Counted from the stretch's first letter, positions 21,886 to 30,295 are shown. The stretch: 64,000 nt of DNA from Nonomuraea sp. SYSU D8015 (GCF_008065375.1 NZ_VJYI01000002.1:1054001-1118000), one strand, 5' to 3'. Notes: generated by a model not told the origin, from the sequence alone. Numbers and translations are program-made.

Positions 21886-22290
21886 ATGGGTCAGGCATCA
21901 AAGCGGATCCTGCTCACGATCGCGGTCGCGCTCGGGCTGAGTGGGACGGGCGCGATCTTCGCGACGACCGGCGCAAGCGCACAGACGGCGATCACCCCCG
22001 CCTCCGTCCACGTCGCCACCGACTCGGACGACGACGATGACGATGACGACGACGGTGGGGCTCCGCGTGGTGGGGTCGACACCGGTGTGGGTGGGGCGTC
22101 GCGGGACGACGACGATGACGACGACGGTGGGGCTCCGCGTGGCGGCGTCGACACCGGTATGGGCGGGACCGCCGGGAGCGGCGACGCCGAGGGCGGGTCG
22201 GTTCCCGTGGTGCCGCTGAGCCTGGCGGGTGCGGGGCTGCTCGCCGTCGGTGCGTACTGGGTGCGGCGCGCGTTCTTCGCGGGCGCATGA
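21886..22290 (+). CDS. Secreted Asp-repeat protein, likely surface-anchored
   Basis: 134 aa. ATG 21886 follows AGGAGGAG (spacing 7). Signal peptide ~1-33 (ends ATTGASAQ). The mature part has two copies of an Asp run followed by GGAPRGGVDTG(V/M)GG, then a hydrophobic C-terminus (VVPLSLAGAGLLAVGAYWVRR) followed by a short basic/hydrophobic tail. That C-terminal layout resembles a cell-wall sorting signal, but no LPxTG or LAxTG motif is present. The next gene, a sortase, overlaps by 4 bp. Asp runs suggest calcium binding. The function is not recognised. Confidence 0.8.
   Translation: MGQASKRILLTIAVALGLSGTGAIFATTGASAQTAITPASVHVATDSDDDDDDDDDGGAPRGGVDTGVGGASRDDDDDDDGGAPRGGVDTGMGGTAGSGDAEGGSVPVVPLSLAGAGLLAVGAYWVRRAFFAGA
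22039..22167 (+). repeat. 57-bp tandem-type repeat inside the Asp-rich protein
   Basis: Two near-identical 57-bp copies (22039-22095 and 22111-22167) encode the Asp run plus GGAPRGGVDTG. They differ at a few positions, so the duplication is old enough to have drifted. Confidence 0.88.
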
Positions 22291-22922
22291 CCGTGCGCGC
22301 GCTCCTGGCGATCGCCGCTGCCGGCGTCCTGGTCGCGGTCGGAGCCTGCGCCGCCGAGCCGGCGCCCCGCGAGGCGACGCCGGTCTCGGTTCAGAACGAG
22401 AACCCGACCGGAGCGGAGGGCGGGAACACGCGCCCCGTCTCGGACGCCCAGGCCGGCGGGGCCGCCGACGCCCGAGGGGCCGACGTGGCGCGCCCCGTAC
22501 GGCTGCACATTCCCGCCATCGGCCTGTCCACCCGCGTGATCCCGCTGCGGCTCGACGCCAAGGGCAAGCTGATCGCGCCCGAGAGCTTCGACCGGGTGGG
22601 ATGGAACAAGTCGGGACCGGAGCCCGGCGAGCGCGGCGTGGCAGTGATCGCGGGCCACGTCGACTCGACCACCGGCCCCGCGGTGTTCTACCGCCTGCCC
22701 AAACTCCGAAAGGGCGACCGCGTCCACGTCGACCGCGCCGACGGCACGTCGGTGACGTTCGTGGTGAATCGGCTCGCCCGCTACCCGAAGGACCGGATCC
22801 CGGACAAGGAGGTCTACGGCTCAGGCGGAGCGGACGCCCAGCTCCGGCTGATCACATGCGGCGGGACGTTCGACCGGCAGCGCCGCAGCTACCGCGACAA
22901 CGTGATCGTGTTCGCCAGTTGA
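22287..22922 (+). CDS. Class F sortase
   Basis: 211 aa membrane- or lipid-anchored transpeptidase. The ATG overlaps the stop of the Asp-repeat gene (ATGA). N-terminus with lipobox-like AVGAC at ~17-21, then a low-complexity spacer. Catalytic domain ~68-211: His in VIAGHVDST, Cys in LRLITCGGTFD, Arg in RSYRDNVIVF, the class F arrangement. Class F sortases in actinomycetes usually stand apart from pilus loci and their substrates are poorly known; translational coupling makes the upstream Asp-repeat protein the first candidate. Followed by a strong terminator. Confidence 0.9.
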   Translation: MTVRALLAIAAAGVLVAVGACAAEPAPREATPVSVQNENPTGAEGGNTRPVSDAQAGGAADARGADVARPVRLHIPAIGLSTRVIPLRLDAKGKLIAPESFDRVGWNKSGPEPGERGVAVIAGHVDSTTGPAVFYRLPKLRKGDRVHVDRADGTSVTFVVNRLARYPKDRIPDKEVYGSGGADAQLRLITCGGTFDRQRRSYRDNVIVFAS

Positions 22923-22933
22923 ACCGGCACCCC

Positions 22934-22968
22934 GTGCCGCCGAGGAACCCCCCGCTCCTCGGCGGCAC
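22934..22968 (+). terminator. Terminator after the sortase
   Basis: Perfect 13-bp stem GTGCCGCCGAGGA/TCCTCGGCGGCAC with a 9-nt loop, 12 bp after the sortase stop. Confidence 0.85.
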
Positions 22969-23057
22969 ACTCTGGCCCGCGGGTCCCGCCGGCCCCATTC
23001 GTCTCCGCGTACGCCTGCCGTAGGCCGTCGTTAACCCCGGGCCCGTAGCGTTCCCGC

Positions 23058-24161
23058 ATGGCGGATCCTTATCCCACGTCCGTGCCGTACCGGCAGGCGA
23101 CCGATGGCTACCACACGTTCCGGATCCCCGCTGTGGTCATGACCCGGGCGGGCACCGTGCTGGCGTTCGCGGAGGGCCGGCGGGCCTCGGCCGGGGACTC
23201 CGGCCACATCGACCTGGTGCTCAAGCGATCAACCGACGGCGGGCGGACATGGGGCGGCCTGCAGGTGATCGCCACCGAGCCGCGCCGCGGCACCGCGGGC
23301 AACCCGGCGCCGGTGGCGCTGTCCGACGGCAGGATCGTCCTGGTGTTCGTGCGGCAGGGGCCGTCGGCCACCGAGGACAAGATCAGGCGCGGCCAGGTGG
23401 CCGCGGAGGACGGGCGGCGGGTGTTCGTCCAGGTCAGCGAGGACGACGGAGTCACCTGGTCGGCGCCGCGCGAGATCACGAGCACCGTGAAGCGGCCGGA
23501 GTGGCGCTGGTACGCCACCACGCCGGGCCACGCGATCGAGCTGCGGCAGGGCTCGCACGCCGGGCGCATCGTGGTCCCCGCCAACCACTCCCTGCCCCCG
23601 ACGGGCCAGGACAACGGGACCGAGGGCAAGTACAACGGCGGCCACTCGCTGCTCAGCGACGACGGCGGCCAGACCTGGCGCATCGGCTACGTCGACGACA
23701 CCCCCGACGGCTACGTCAACGTCAACGAGACCACGGCCACCGAACTGCCCGACGGCCGCGTCTACTTCAACACCCGCACCGACTCCACCGCTCCCGGCAC
23801 CCGGGCCGACGCCTACTCCGCCGACGGCGGTCAGACGCTGGAGCTGCCCTTCCGTCCGCAGGCCGGGCTGGTCGGCCCGGTGGTGGAGGGCAGCGTGCTG
23901 TGGTGCGCGGCGCCGGACGTGCTGCTGTTCTCCGGGCCGGCGGCGCCGGACGCGCGGGCGCTGATGACCGTGCGCGCCAGCTCCGACCTCGGCGTCACCT
24001 GGCGCGTGGCGCACACGGTGTCCGGGCTGCCCGCGGCCTACTCCGACCTGGTCAGGCTGGACGCGGAGACGGTGGGGCTGTTGTTCGAGACCGGCGACTT
24101 CGGCCCGTACGAGAGCATCGCCTTCCGCCGCCTCCCTCTCGCGGAGCTGGCGGCCGGGTGA
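23058..24161 (+). CDS. Exo-alpha-sialidase (GH33-like), no signal peptide
   Basis: 367 aa six-bladed beta-propeller. The FRIP motif (HTFRIPAVV) supplies the Arg of the sialic-acid carboxylate clamp. Four Asp-box turns are visible: STDGGRTW, SEDDGVTW, SDDGGQTW and SSDLGVTW. NVNETTATELPDG and YSDLVRLD lie where the nucleophile-region residues are expected. ATG 23058 is followed directly by the domain with no secretion signal, so the enzyme should be cytosolic, unlike most bacterial sialidases. No sialate lyase or transporter is adjacent, and a related sugar (for example a nonulosonate or Kdn) is possible as substrate. The stop codon forms the base of a hairpin shared with the convergent gene. 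Confidence 0.85.
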   Translation: MADPYPTSVPYRQATDGYHTFRIPAVVMTRAGTVLAFAEGRRASAGDSGHIDLVLKRSTDGGRTWGGLQVIATEPRRGTAGNPAPVALSDGRIVLVFVRQGPSATEDKIRRGQVAAEDGRRVFVQVSEDDGVTWSAPREITSTVKRPEWRWYATTPGHAIELRQGSHAGRIVVPANHSLPPTGQDNGTEGKYNGGHSLLSDDGGQTWRIGYVDDTPDGYVNVNETTATELPDGRVYFNTRTDSTAPGTRADAYSADGGQTLELPFRPQAGLVGPVVEGSVLWCAAPDVLLFSGPAAPDARALMTVRASSDLGVTWRVAHTVSGLPAAYSDLVRLDAETVGLLFETGDFGPYESIAFRRLPLAELAAG

Positions 24162-24188
24162 CGAGCCCGGGCTGGGTGGCTTTCGTCA
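24159..24188. terminator. Hairpin joining the stop codons of two convergent genes
   Basis: TGACGA (24159-24164) pairs with TCGTCA (24183-24188), extended by GCC/GGC with a small bulge. The outer TGA and TCA are the stop codons of the sialidase and of the minus-strand synthetase. Confidence 0.55.
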
Positions 24189-25820
24189 GTGGAGGGGGTT
24201 GGGCAGCCGGGTCCAGGTGTCGCCCGGCAGGGCGCCCTCCAGCTGGGTGGCCAGGTGCGCCTTCACCGTGATGGACGGGCCGAACAGGGCGTCGCGGTCC
24301 GTCCGTACGTCCGGGCCGTCGGGCAGCGCGTCGAACGCCTCCCGCGCGGCGGCGGCCACCACCTCCCACAGGCGTGACTCGGCGGCGCGGTCACCCTCGC
24401 AGAAGAGCGAGATCAGGCTGCCGAACGTGGTGCCGACGAGCGAGCCGTACAGCTTGGCGTGCAGGACGCGGGGGTCGTCGGTGAGCAGCCTGGCGCTGAC
24501 CGGCGGGACCTCGATCCCGTTGCGGGCCAGCCTGTCGGGGCTGAGCCTGACGTCGGCCAGGTCACGGTAGATCAGGCGGGACGGGCGGCCACGGGCGTCG
24601 AGCACGATCAGCAGGTTCTGGCCGTGCGCCTCCAGCGCCGCGCCGAGCGTCAACAGGCCCAGGGCGTCGGCGAGGGCCGGCCGGGCGAACGCCGCCAGCC
24701 ATTCCGCGGAGTCCTCTCCGGCCATCTCGCGGGTGACCGCGGCGACGGGCAGCACGGTCACGCCGCCCGGGGCGAGGGCGGACGTCGGCTCGCGCAGCAT
24801 CGCCGACAGGTCGGCGCTGAACTCGCCCTTGACCGCCGCGGCGGCCCCGGCCAGGTAGCGGGCCACGCGTGGGCGGCCGCCGAGCCGCGCCGACAGGTCG
24901 GTGAGCAGGTCCGACAGCATGACGCAGTCGCGGACCGAGCCGGGCGAGATGTCGCGGACGTCCGAGGTCATCCGGGTGCTGAACGCCGTCTTGAGATGCG
25001 GGCCGCCGTCGAGGGGGGCGAGGGTGCGTACGGCCATGAGGGGGCGCGCCGGGATCGCCCCCGTCGCGTACGGCCGCAGGCCCAGCTCGGTCAGCACGTG
25101 CCTGGTCTGCCAGGGGTGGACGGGCAGGAGCAGCCGGTCGCCGTCGACGAGGGACGCCGGCCACGGGCCCGAGACCAGGCATTCGGCGGCGGGCACCGCC
25201 ACCAGGTCCAGGGCGACGACCGGGCGGTGCTCCGGCATGTACGCCAGCTGCTCGGCCACCGAGACGCCCGGCCGGTTGCGGCAGCACGGGTGGTAGGGAT
25301 GGCCGTCCACCACGCTCTGCTCGTGGTCCTCGGGCGTGGTGGGGGCGGGATGCGGTCGCGCGGCGGCGCTCGCGCGGGACAGGGCCAGCGAGGCGACGCT
25401 GTTGTCCAGGTCGTGGACGAGCCGGTCGCTGCCCGGGAGCCCGAGCGCGGCAAGGAGCCCGGCGGGGTGCGTCCATGTCCGCCCGTCCAGCCACAGGGCC
25501 TGCTCGCCCCCGAGGTCGTACGGCAGCCGCGCCCGCCCGACCAGCCGCCGCCCATCGGCCAGCACCACCACGGCCTGTCCCCATCCCCCGGGCGGAGAGG
25601 CGGACGCTGGGTCAGCCGCCCCTTGCCCGCCGGCTGGGGAAGGGGCGACGCCGGGGAGAGGCTCGTAGAGGAGGCTGCGCCACAGGCGGCCCAGCACGGC
25701 GGCGCGGGCGCCCGGCAGGGCCGCGCGGTAGGCGGCGGACAGGCCGGGGCGGACCGCGGCCAGCTCCGCCGCGAAGTGCTCCTCCATTTGCCCCATATTT
25801 CCCACTATTTCCATAAACAT
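24186..25820 (-). CDS. IucA/IucC-family NRPS-independent siderophore (NIS) synthetase 1
   Basis: 544 aa, cytosolic ATP-dependent ligase joining a carboxylate (often citrate or succinate) to an amine or alcohol. ATP/substrate motifs: GHPYHPCCRNRPG, LPVHPWQTRHVL, FSTRMTSDVRDI, EAHGQNLLIVLD and IYRDLADVRLS. The C-terminal FhuF-like part follows (LISLFCEGDRA). The start is uncertain: ATG 25820, or ATG 25796 or 25787, the last giving the family-like beginning MEEHFAAELAAVRPG; none has a strong ribosome site. Head-to-head with a second NIS synthetase, separated by only 56 bp. No monooxygenase, decarboxylase or exporter gene accompanies them, so the amine precursor must be made elsewhere. Confidence 0.92.
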   Translation of the reverse strand: MFMEIVGNMGQMEEHFAAELAAVRPGLSAAYRAALPGARAAVLGRLWRSLLYEPLPGVAPSPAGGQGAADPASASPPGGWGQAVVVLADGRRLVGRARLPYDLGGEQALWLDGRTWTHPAGLLAALGLPGSDRLVHDLDNSVASLALSRASAAARPHPAPTTPEDHEQSVVDGHPYHPCCRNRPGVSVAEQLAYMPEHRPVVALDLVAVPAAECLVSGPWPASLVDGDRLLLPVHPWQTRHVLTELGLRPYATGAIPARPLMAVRTLAPLDGGPHLKTAFSTRMTSDVRDISPGSVRDCVMLSDLLTDLSARLGGRPRVARYLAGAAAAVKGEFSADLSAMLREPTSALAPGGVTVLPVAAVTREMAGEDSAEWLAAFARPALADALGLLTLGAALEAHGQNLLIVLDARGRPSRLIYRDLADVRLSPDRLARNGIEVPPVSARLLTDDPRVLHAKLYGSLVGTTFGSLISLFCEGDRAAESRLWEVVAAAAREAFDALPDGPDVRTDRDALFGPSITVKAHLATQLEGALPGDTWTRLPNPLH

Positions 25821-25876
25821 CCTGGGTAGCTAGCCTGTGGGCACCGATGGGTACAAAGCGGTAGGAGCAGGTCGCC

Positions 25877-27451
25877 ATGGCATCCACCGACGGCCTCCTC
25901 CCGCCTTCCGGGCCGGAGCGGGACGCGAGCGTAGGCGCCACGGCCCTGGCCGTGACCGCGCTGCTCAACTGCCTCCTCCGCGAGGTGGCCCATCCGGGCC
26001 CTGACCCGGCGACGTTCGTGCTGCCCGCGACCGACCACGTGCTGAGGGCGGGCGGCGAGCGCTTCCCGGCCGACCCAGAACTCCGCACGTCCGGCGGCTG
26101 GCGCCCGCTGCCGCTCGACGACCTCATCGCGCTCACCTCGGCAGAGCTGCGCGCGGCCACCGGGGTGGCCAATGACGCCCTGCCCGACGAGATCCGCCAC
26201 AGCCGCGACGTCACGGCCGCCCTGCTGGCCGCCAGGCGGACCGCCACGCCGCCGACGGACCCGTTCCTGCGTTCCGAGCAGGCCCTCGTGGCCGGGCACC
26301 GCTACCACCCGGCGCCCAAGGCTCGCGGCGGCGCGGGGCCGGAGGAGTGGCTGCGGTATTCGCCGGAAGCGCATGCGAGCTTCACCCTGCCGCTGCTCGG
26401 CGTGCCCGCGGAGGTCCTGGTGGAGGAGGGAGACGCGAGCGTGCTCGACCGGCTCGGCCCGCCGCCGGGCGACGGCCTGGCGCTGCTGCCCGCCCACCCG
26501 TGGCAGGTGGAGCTCCTCGGCGGCCTGCGCGGCGGGCCCCTGCGCCACCTGGGCGCCACGACCGCCACCGCGGCGCCGACCTCGTCGGTCCGCACGGTTT
26601 ACCTGCCCGAGGCGGACCTGTTCTGCAAGTTCAGCCTGGACGTGCGGATCACGAACGACGTCCGCCGCCTGTGGCTGCACGACCTGCACCGGCTCGGCGC
26701 GGTCGCCGACCTGGTGGACGGGGCCTTCGACGGCCTGCCCGAGCACGTCCCGAGGCCGGCCGTGCTGCGCGACCGCGGCTACCGCAGCGCGGAGCTGGGC
26801 GGGGACGGCGGCGAGGGCCTGGCGGTGATCGTACGGGACGGGCTGCGCCGGCACGTGCGCCCCGGGCTGACGGCGCTGATGGCGGCGGGCATCAGCGAGG
26901 GCTTCCCCGGCAACCCGCTCGACGGGCTGGACGAGGACCGGTCGCTGCTGTGGTGGGAGCGCTACCTGGAGCACGTGGTGCCGCCGGTCCTGCACGCGTA
27001 CCTGCGCCACGGGGTCGTGCTCGAATGCCACCTGCAGAACGTGCTCGTCGCGGTGGACGCGCACGGCATCCCCGCCCAGGCGCTCTTCCGCGACCACGAG
27101 GGCGTCAGGATCCTCGCCGAGCGGCACCCCGAGCTGTCGGGCGCGGGCGTGGTGAGCCGGTCCTACGGCTGGGAGCGGCTGGTCTACTGCCTGGTGACCA
27201 ACAATCTCTGCGAGCTCGCCGGAGCCGTGGCCGGGCGCCATCCACGGCTGCGGGAGGAGCTGTGGGCGCGGGCGCGGACCGTGTTCAAGGGCGTCGGCCG
27301 GGATCACGGTGATCCGGCGGAGCTGCGGGCGCTGCTTTCCGATGCGCATGTCCCGGCCAAGGCCAATCTCCTGCTGCGCTGGACGGACGCCGCCGGCGAG
27401 GCGATGCGGTGCGTCCCCGTATCCAATCCGTTGAGACTCTTTACGGCATAA
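25877..27451 (+). CDS. IucA/IucC-family NIS synthetase 2
   Basis: 524 aa, same fold as its divergent neighbour but only distantly similar. ATG 25877 has AGGAG 9 nt upstream. Motifs: GHRYHPAPKARGG, LPAHPWQVELL, TSSVRTVYLPE then KFSLDVRITNDVRRL, LECHLQNVLVAVD and LFRDHEGVRIL. Siderophore loci with two such enzymes usually make mixed or symmetric citrate- or dicarboxylate-based molecules, with one enzyme for each bond formed. The alpha/beta hydrolase gene begins 51 bp downstream and may be co-transcribed. Iron control is expected for the family, but I could not identify a convincing DmdR/IdeR box in the shared promoter. Confidence 0.93.
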   Translation: MASTDGLLPPSGPERDASVGATALAVTALLNCLLREVAHPGPDPATFVLPATDHVLRAGGERFPADPELRTSGGWRPLPLDDLIALTSAELRAATGVANDALPDEIRHSRDVTAALLAARRTATPPTDPFLRSEQALVAGHRYHPAPKARGGAGPEEWLRYSPEAHASFTLPLLGVPAEVLVEEGDASVLDRLGPPPGDGLALLPAHPWQVELLGGLRGGPLRHLGATTATAAPTSSVRTVYLPEADLFCKFSLDVRITNDVRRLWLHDLHRLGAVADLVDGAFDGLPEHVPRPAVLRDRGYRSAELGGDGGEGLAVIVRDGLRRHVRPGLTALMAAGISEGFPGNPLDGLDEDRSLLWWERYLEHVVPPVLHAYLRHGVVLECHLQNVLVAVDAHGIPAQALFRDHEGVRILAERHPELSGAGVVSRSYGWERLVYCLVTNNLCELAGAVAGRHPRLREELWARARTVFKGVGRDHGDPAELRALLSDAHVPAKANLLLRWTDAAGEAMRCVPVSNPLRLFTA

Positions 27452-27502
27452 GCTATTCTCGCTGAGTCATCACTTTACGGTGTATTGAGTTAGCGAGGGA
27501 TC

Positions 27503-28330
27503 ATGCTCGAGGCGAAACTGCACGACGGGAGCACCATCGACGTGGAGGTGCACGGCGCCGGGCCGACCGTGCTGCTCCCCGTCGATCCACGGCCGGTCGA
27601 GGGCGAGCAGGCCGAGGAGATGCGCAAGTGGGGCGCCGACCCCGCGCTGGGGCGCTCGCTCATCGACGGGCTGAGCGACGCCTTCCGCGTCGTGGCCTTC
27701 GACTATCAGGGCCACGTCATGGCCGTGCCCAAGCCGGGCACGCTCACCCCGGCCAACGTCGCGGCCGACCTGCTCGCGGTGGCCGACGCGACGGGGGCCG
27801 AGCGGTTCGCGTACTACGGGTACTCCTGGCTGGCGCTCAGCGGGCTGCAGCTGGCCATCAGGACCGACCGGCTCTCGGCGCTGGTCATGGGCGGGTTCCC
27901 GCCGTACGGGGGCCCGTACGCGGAGATGCTGGCGGTCACCAGGGCCTCCCACGAGATGGCCAAGCAGCCCAAGGTCCCGCAGGGGCCCGTCGAGCCGGGG
28001 GACTGGTCGTCGGCCGGGATGTCCGCGACCGAGGACCAGACCATGCAGTTCGTCACGCTGTACGAGGCGTTGCAGGACTTCGACGACCGGGCCGTCCGGC
28101 TCACCTGCCCCCGGCTGTGCTTCGCCGGGTCGGCCGACGAGATCCACTACGACGAGCAGTGGGGCGGGACGCACGTGAGCATCGGCGGCCCGCTGGTGAA
28201 GCACCGCGCGGAGCTGACCGAGCTCGGCTGGGACGTCGAGGTGCTGGACGGGCTCGACCACATGGGCGCGATGCTGGCCGAGAACGCCCTGCCGATCCTG
28301 CGGCCGTGGCTGGAGCGGGCCCTGCGCTGA
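27503..28330 (+). CDS. Alpha/beta-hydrolase fold protein
   Basis: 275 aa, cytosolic. ATG 27503 has GAGG 6 nt upstream. Alpha/beta fold: VLLPVDPRPVEG, FRVVAFDYQGH, nucleophile elbow FAYYGYSWLALSGLQLAI, and C-terminal LDGLDHMGAMLAE with the catalytic His. The elbow reads GYSWL, so the Ser is present but the usual second Gly of GxSxG is replaced. The acidic residue is probably in CFAGSADEIHYDE. It may be an esterase acting on the siderophore product or an unrelated hydrolase; the neighbour relation is the only hint. Its stop codon sits in a tandem palindrome shared with the convergent gene. Confidence 0.85.
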   Translation: MLEAKLHDGSTIDVEVHGAGPTVLLPVDPRPVEGEQAEEMRKWGADPALGRSLIDGLSDAFRVVAFDYQGHVMAVPKPGTLTPANVAADLLAVADATGAERFAYYGYSWLALSGLQLAIRTDRLSALVMGGFPPYGGPYAEMLAVTRASHEMAKQPKVPQGPVEPGDWSSAGMSATEDQTMQFVTLYEALQDFDDRAVRLTCPRLCFAGSADEIHYDEQWGGTHVSIGGPLVKHRAELTELGWDVEVLDGLDHMGAMLAENALPILRPWLERALR

Positions 28331-28346
28331 CGTCAGCTGACGTCAG
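28327..28346. repeat. Tandem palindrome carrying both stop codons
   Basis: Two copies of CTGACGTCAG in tandem, making a 20-bp perfect palindrome. The first TGA (28328-28330) ends the hydrolase and the last TCA (28343-28345) is the stop of the minus-strand membrane protein. May act as a short bidirectional terminator. Confidence 0.7.
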
Positions 28347-28807
28347 TGGTCCCGGTGCGGCCAGGGCGAGGCGCCCACCACGGCGCCGTACAGGACATGG
28401 TCGGCCAGCAGGGCCAGGCGTTCGACGCCGGTCTCCGGCTTGCGGGGCAGGCCGAGCGCGGGCGCGATGGCGACCTCGAACGCCGCCCAGAACAGCATCC
28501 CGTAGACCGGCCCGGCCCACGGCCGCTCGCGCACCGCGCGCGGCAGGACGCCGAAGAAGGCGCCGCCGCCCGCTCCGTACAACCAGTGCACCGCCTCCAC
28601 GACGGCGGGACGGCGCTCCACGGGAACCCGCCGGAAGGCCTGGGGCGCGGTCTTCTTGATCACCGCCTCCGGCGGCGTCTGCGCGACCAGCCCGAGCGCG
28701 GTGGTGAGTTGCCGCAGGCCGGACATCGCCATGGAGGCGATCGCGCCGCGTGCGGCGGCCCGCACGATCGGCTTGCGCTCGCGCTCTCCCTCCAGGGTCT
28801 GATTCAT
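28343..28807 (-). CDS. Small membrane protein, DUF1440/YagU-like
   Basis: 154 aa. ATG 28807. Three to four hydrophobic stretches: GAIASMAMSGLRQLTTALGL, HWLYGAGGGAFFGVLP, PVYGMLFWAAFEVAIAPALG and LADHVLYGAVVGA. The Gly/Ala-rich helices and the HWLYG, FWAAFE and DHVLYG pattern resemble the YagU (DUF1440) group of inner-membrane proteins, whose role is poorly defined. Downstream of the HldE gene on the same strand with 39 bp between. Confidence 0.7.
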   Translation of the reverse strand: MNQTLEGERERKPIVRAAARGAIASMAMSGLRQLTTALGLVAQTPPEAVIKKTAPQAFRRVPVERRPAVVEAVHWLYGAGGGAFFGVLPRAVRERPWAGPVYGMLFWAAFEVAIAPALGLPRKPETGVERLALLADHVLYGAVVGASPWPHRDH

Positions 28808-28846
28808 GGTCGTTCGCCTACCTGAGTACGCGCCCGTTAAACGCGG

Positions 28847-30295
28847 TCAGGCGTTTCCGAGCTGCTCGGGCGGCGCCTTCATGCGGCCGATGATGGCCGA
28901 GGTCGAGTGGTCGGGGAGGTAGTCGAGCACGCGTACCTCGCCGCCCAGCGCCCGCACCAGCGGCGCCTCGGGCAGCATCTCCGGGGTGTAGTCGCCGCCC
29001 TTGACGTAGAGCTCGGGGCGGATCATCCTGAGTAGCCGCTCGGGGGTGTCCTCGTCGAACTCGACCACGTAGTCCACGTCGTTCAGCGCCGCCAGCACGG
29101 ACATGCGATCCTCGCACGGGTTGACCGGCCGTCCCGGGCCCTTCAGCCGGGCCACGCTGGCATCGCTGTTGACCGCCACCACCAGCACGTCGCCGAGCCG
29201 GCCGGCCTGCTCCAGATACGTCACGTGGCCCCGGTGCAGCACGTCGAAGCAGCCGTTGGTGAACACCACCCGCTCGCCCCTGCGCCGGTGCTCGTCCAGC
29301 AGCTCTGCCAGCCGCTCGGGGCTCTGCACGGCGCCCTCCTGGCGGCGCAGGGCACGCAGCAAATCGTGCCTGGTGCAGATGGCCGTGCCGGGGCGGCGTA
29401 CGACGACCCCGGCCGCGGCCTGGCCCGCCTGCGCCGCCTCCTCCGGCGAGGCGCCGGCCGCCAGCCACAGCGCGAAGGCCGCGGTGTACGTGTCGCCCGC
29501 GCCCGTGGCCATGTGCTGGGGAGCGGGCTCGGCATAGGTCCGGTACGGCGGGCAACCGGGCCGGTGGAGCAGCGTGCCCTCGCCGTCCAGCGTGGTCACC
29601 ACCATGTCGGCGCCGGTCAGCTCCAGCAGCCGGTCGGAGCGCGCCATCAGGTACGCCGGCCGGTCGACCTCGTTCTCCTCGGCCTCCTCGTCGCCGAGCA
29701 GGCGCACGACCTCGGTGAAGTTCGGCAGCACGGCGGCCGGCGCGCACTCCCGCCACGGCGCCACCGCGTGCGCGTCCACCACCAGCAGCGGGAACCCGGC
29801 GAGCGCCCGGCGCACGGCCCGGGTGAACACGCCGCCGCCGTAGTCGCAGGCCACCACCACGTCCGCCCCGCGCAGGGCCGCCGCCACGCGCCGCAACAGC
29901 TCCCGCTCGGTCTCCTCCGGGATGACGTCGAGGTCCTCCTCGTCGTAGCGGGCCGTGAGCTGCCCGCTGGCGACCAGCCGCCGCTTGTGGGAGGTGCGCC
30001 GGCCCGGCACGGTCAGCAGATCGGTCCCGACGCCGAGCAGGCGCAGCGACTGCACCAGCTCGTCCCCGCTCGGGTCGTCGCCCACGACCCCCACGAGCCG
30101 CACGCGGGCCCCGAGCGCCACGAGGTTGGCCGCCGTGTTGGCGGCGCCTCCCGGCGCGTTCTCGGTCGCCTCCAGGCTCATCACGGGCACCGGGGCCTCC
30201 TGGGCCAGCCGTTTCGCCGAGCCGAGCAGCCAGGAGTCCAGCATGACGTCCCCCACGACCACGGCATGAACGGTCTTCTCGCTCGCGATGCCCAT
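28847..30295 (-). CDS. hldE: HldE-like bifunctional heptose-7-phosphate kinase / heptose-1-phosphate adenylyltransferase
   Basis: 482 aa. N-terminal ribokinase-family domain ~1-320: GDVMLDSWLLG, APGGAANTAANLVALGA, and the ATP/active-site motif MATGAGDTYTAAFAL with the catalytic Asp. C-terminal cytidylyltransferase-fold domain ~340-482: VVFTNGCFDVLHRGHVTYLE (HxGH) and HSTSAIIGRMK. Fused in this order, the protein matches Gram-negative HldE/RfaE, which makes ADP-heptose for lipopolysaccharide. In an actinomycete there is no LPS, so the product should feed a cell-surface glycan, glycoprotein or natural product. ATG 30295 fits the domain start but has only a weak ribosome site; an ATG at 30385 would add 30 residues. 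Divergent from a GT9 gene. Confidence 0.92.
   Translation of the reverse strand: MGIASEKTVHAVVVGDVMLDSWLLGSAKRLAQEAPVPVMSLEATENAPGGAANTAANLVALGARVRLVGVVGDDPSGDELVQSLRLLGVGTDLLTVPGRRTSHKRRLVASGQLTARYDEEDLDVIPEETERELLRRVAAALRGADVVVACDYGGGVFTRAVRRALAGFPLLVVDAHAVAPWRECAPAAVLPNFTEVVRLLGDEEAEENEVDRPAYLMARSDRLLELTGADMVVTTLDGEGTLLHRPGCPPYRTYAEPAPQHMATGAGDTYTAAFALWLAAGASPEEAAQAGQAAAGVVVRRPGTAICTRHDLLRALRRQEGAVQSPERLAELLDEHRRRGERVVFTNGCFDVLHRGHVTYLEQAGRLGDVLVVAVNSDASVARLKGPGRPVNPCEDRMSVLAALNDVDYVVEFDEDTPERLLRMIRPELYVKGGDYTPEMLPEAPLVRALGGEVRVLDYLPDHSTSAIIGRMKAPPEQLGNA

Noticed and set aside
22205..22290. LPxTG-type sorting signal in the Asp-repeat protein
   Set aside because: The hydrophobic tail is right but no LPxTG, LAxTG or NPxTG motif precedes it.
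25821..25876. Possible iron-regulator (DmdR/IdeR) box GGTAGCTAGCC between the NIS synthetases
   Set aside because: Only part of the 19-bp consensus is matched and the symmetry is off by two bases; not enough to call.
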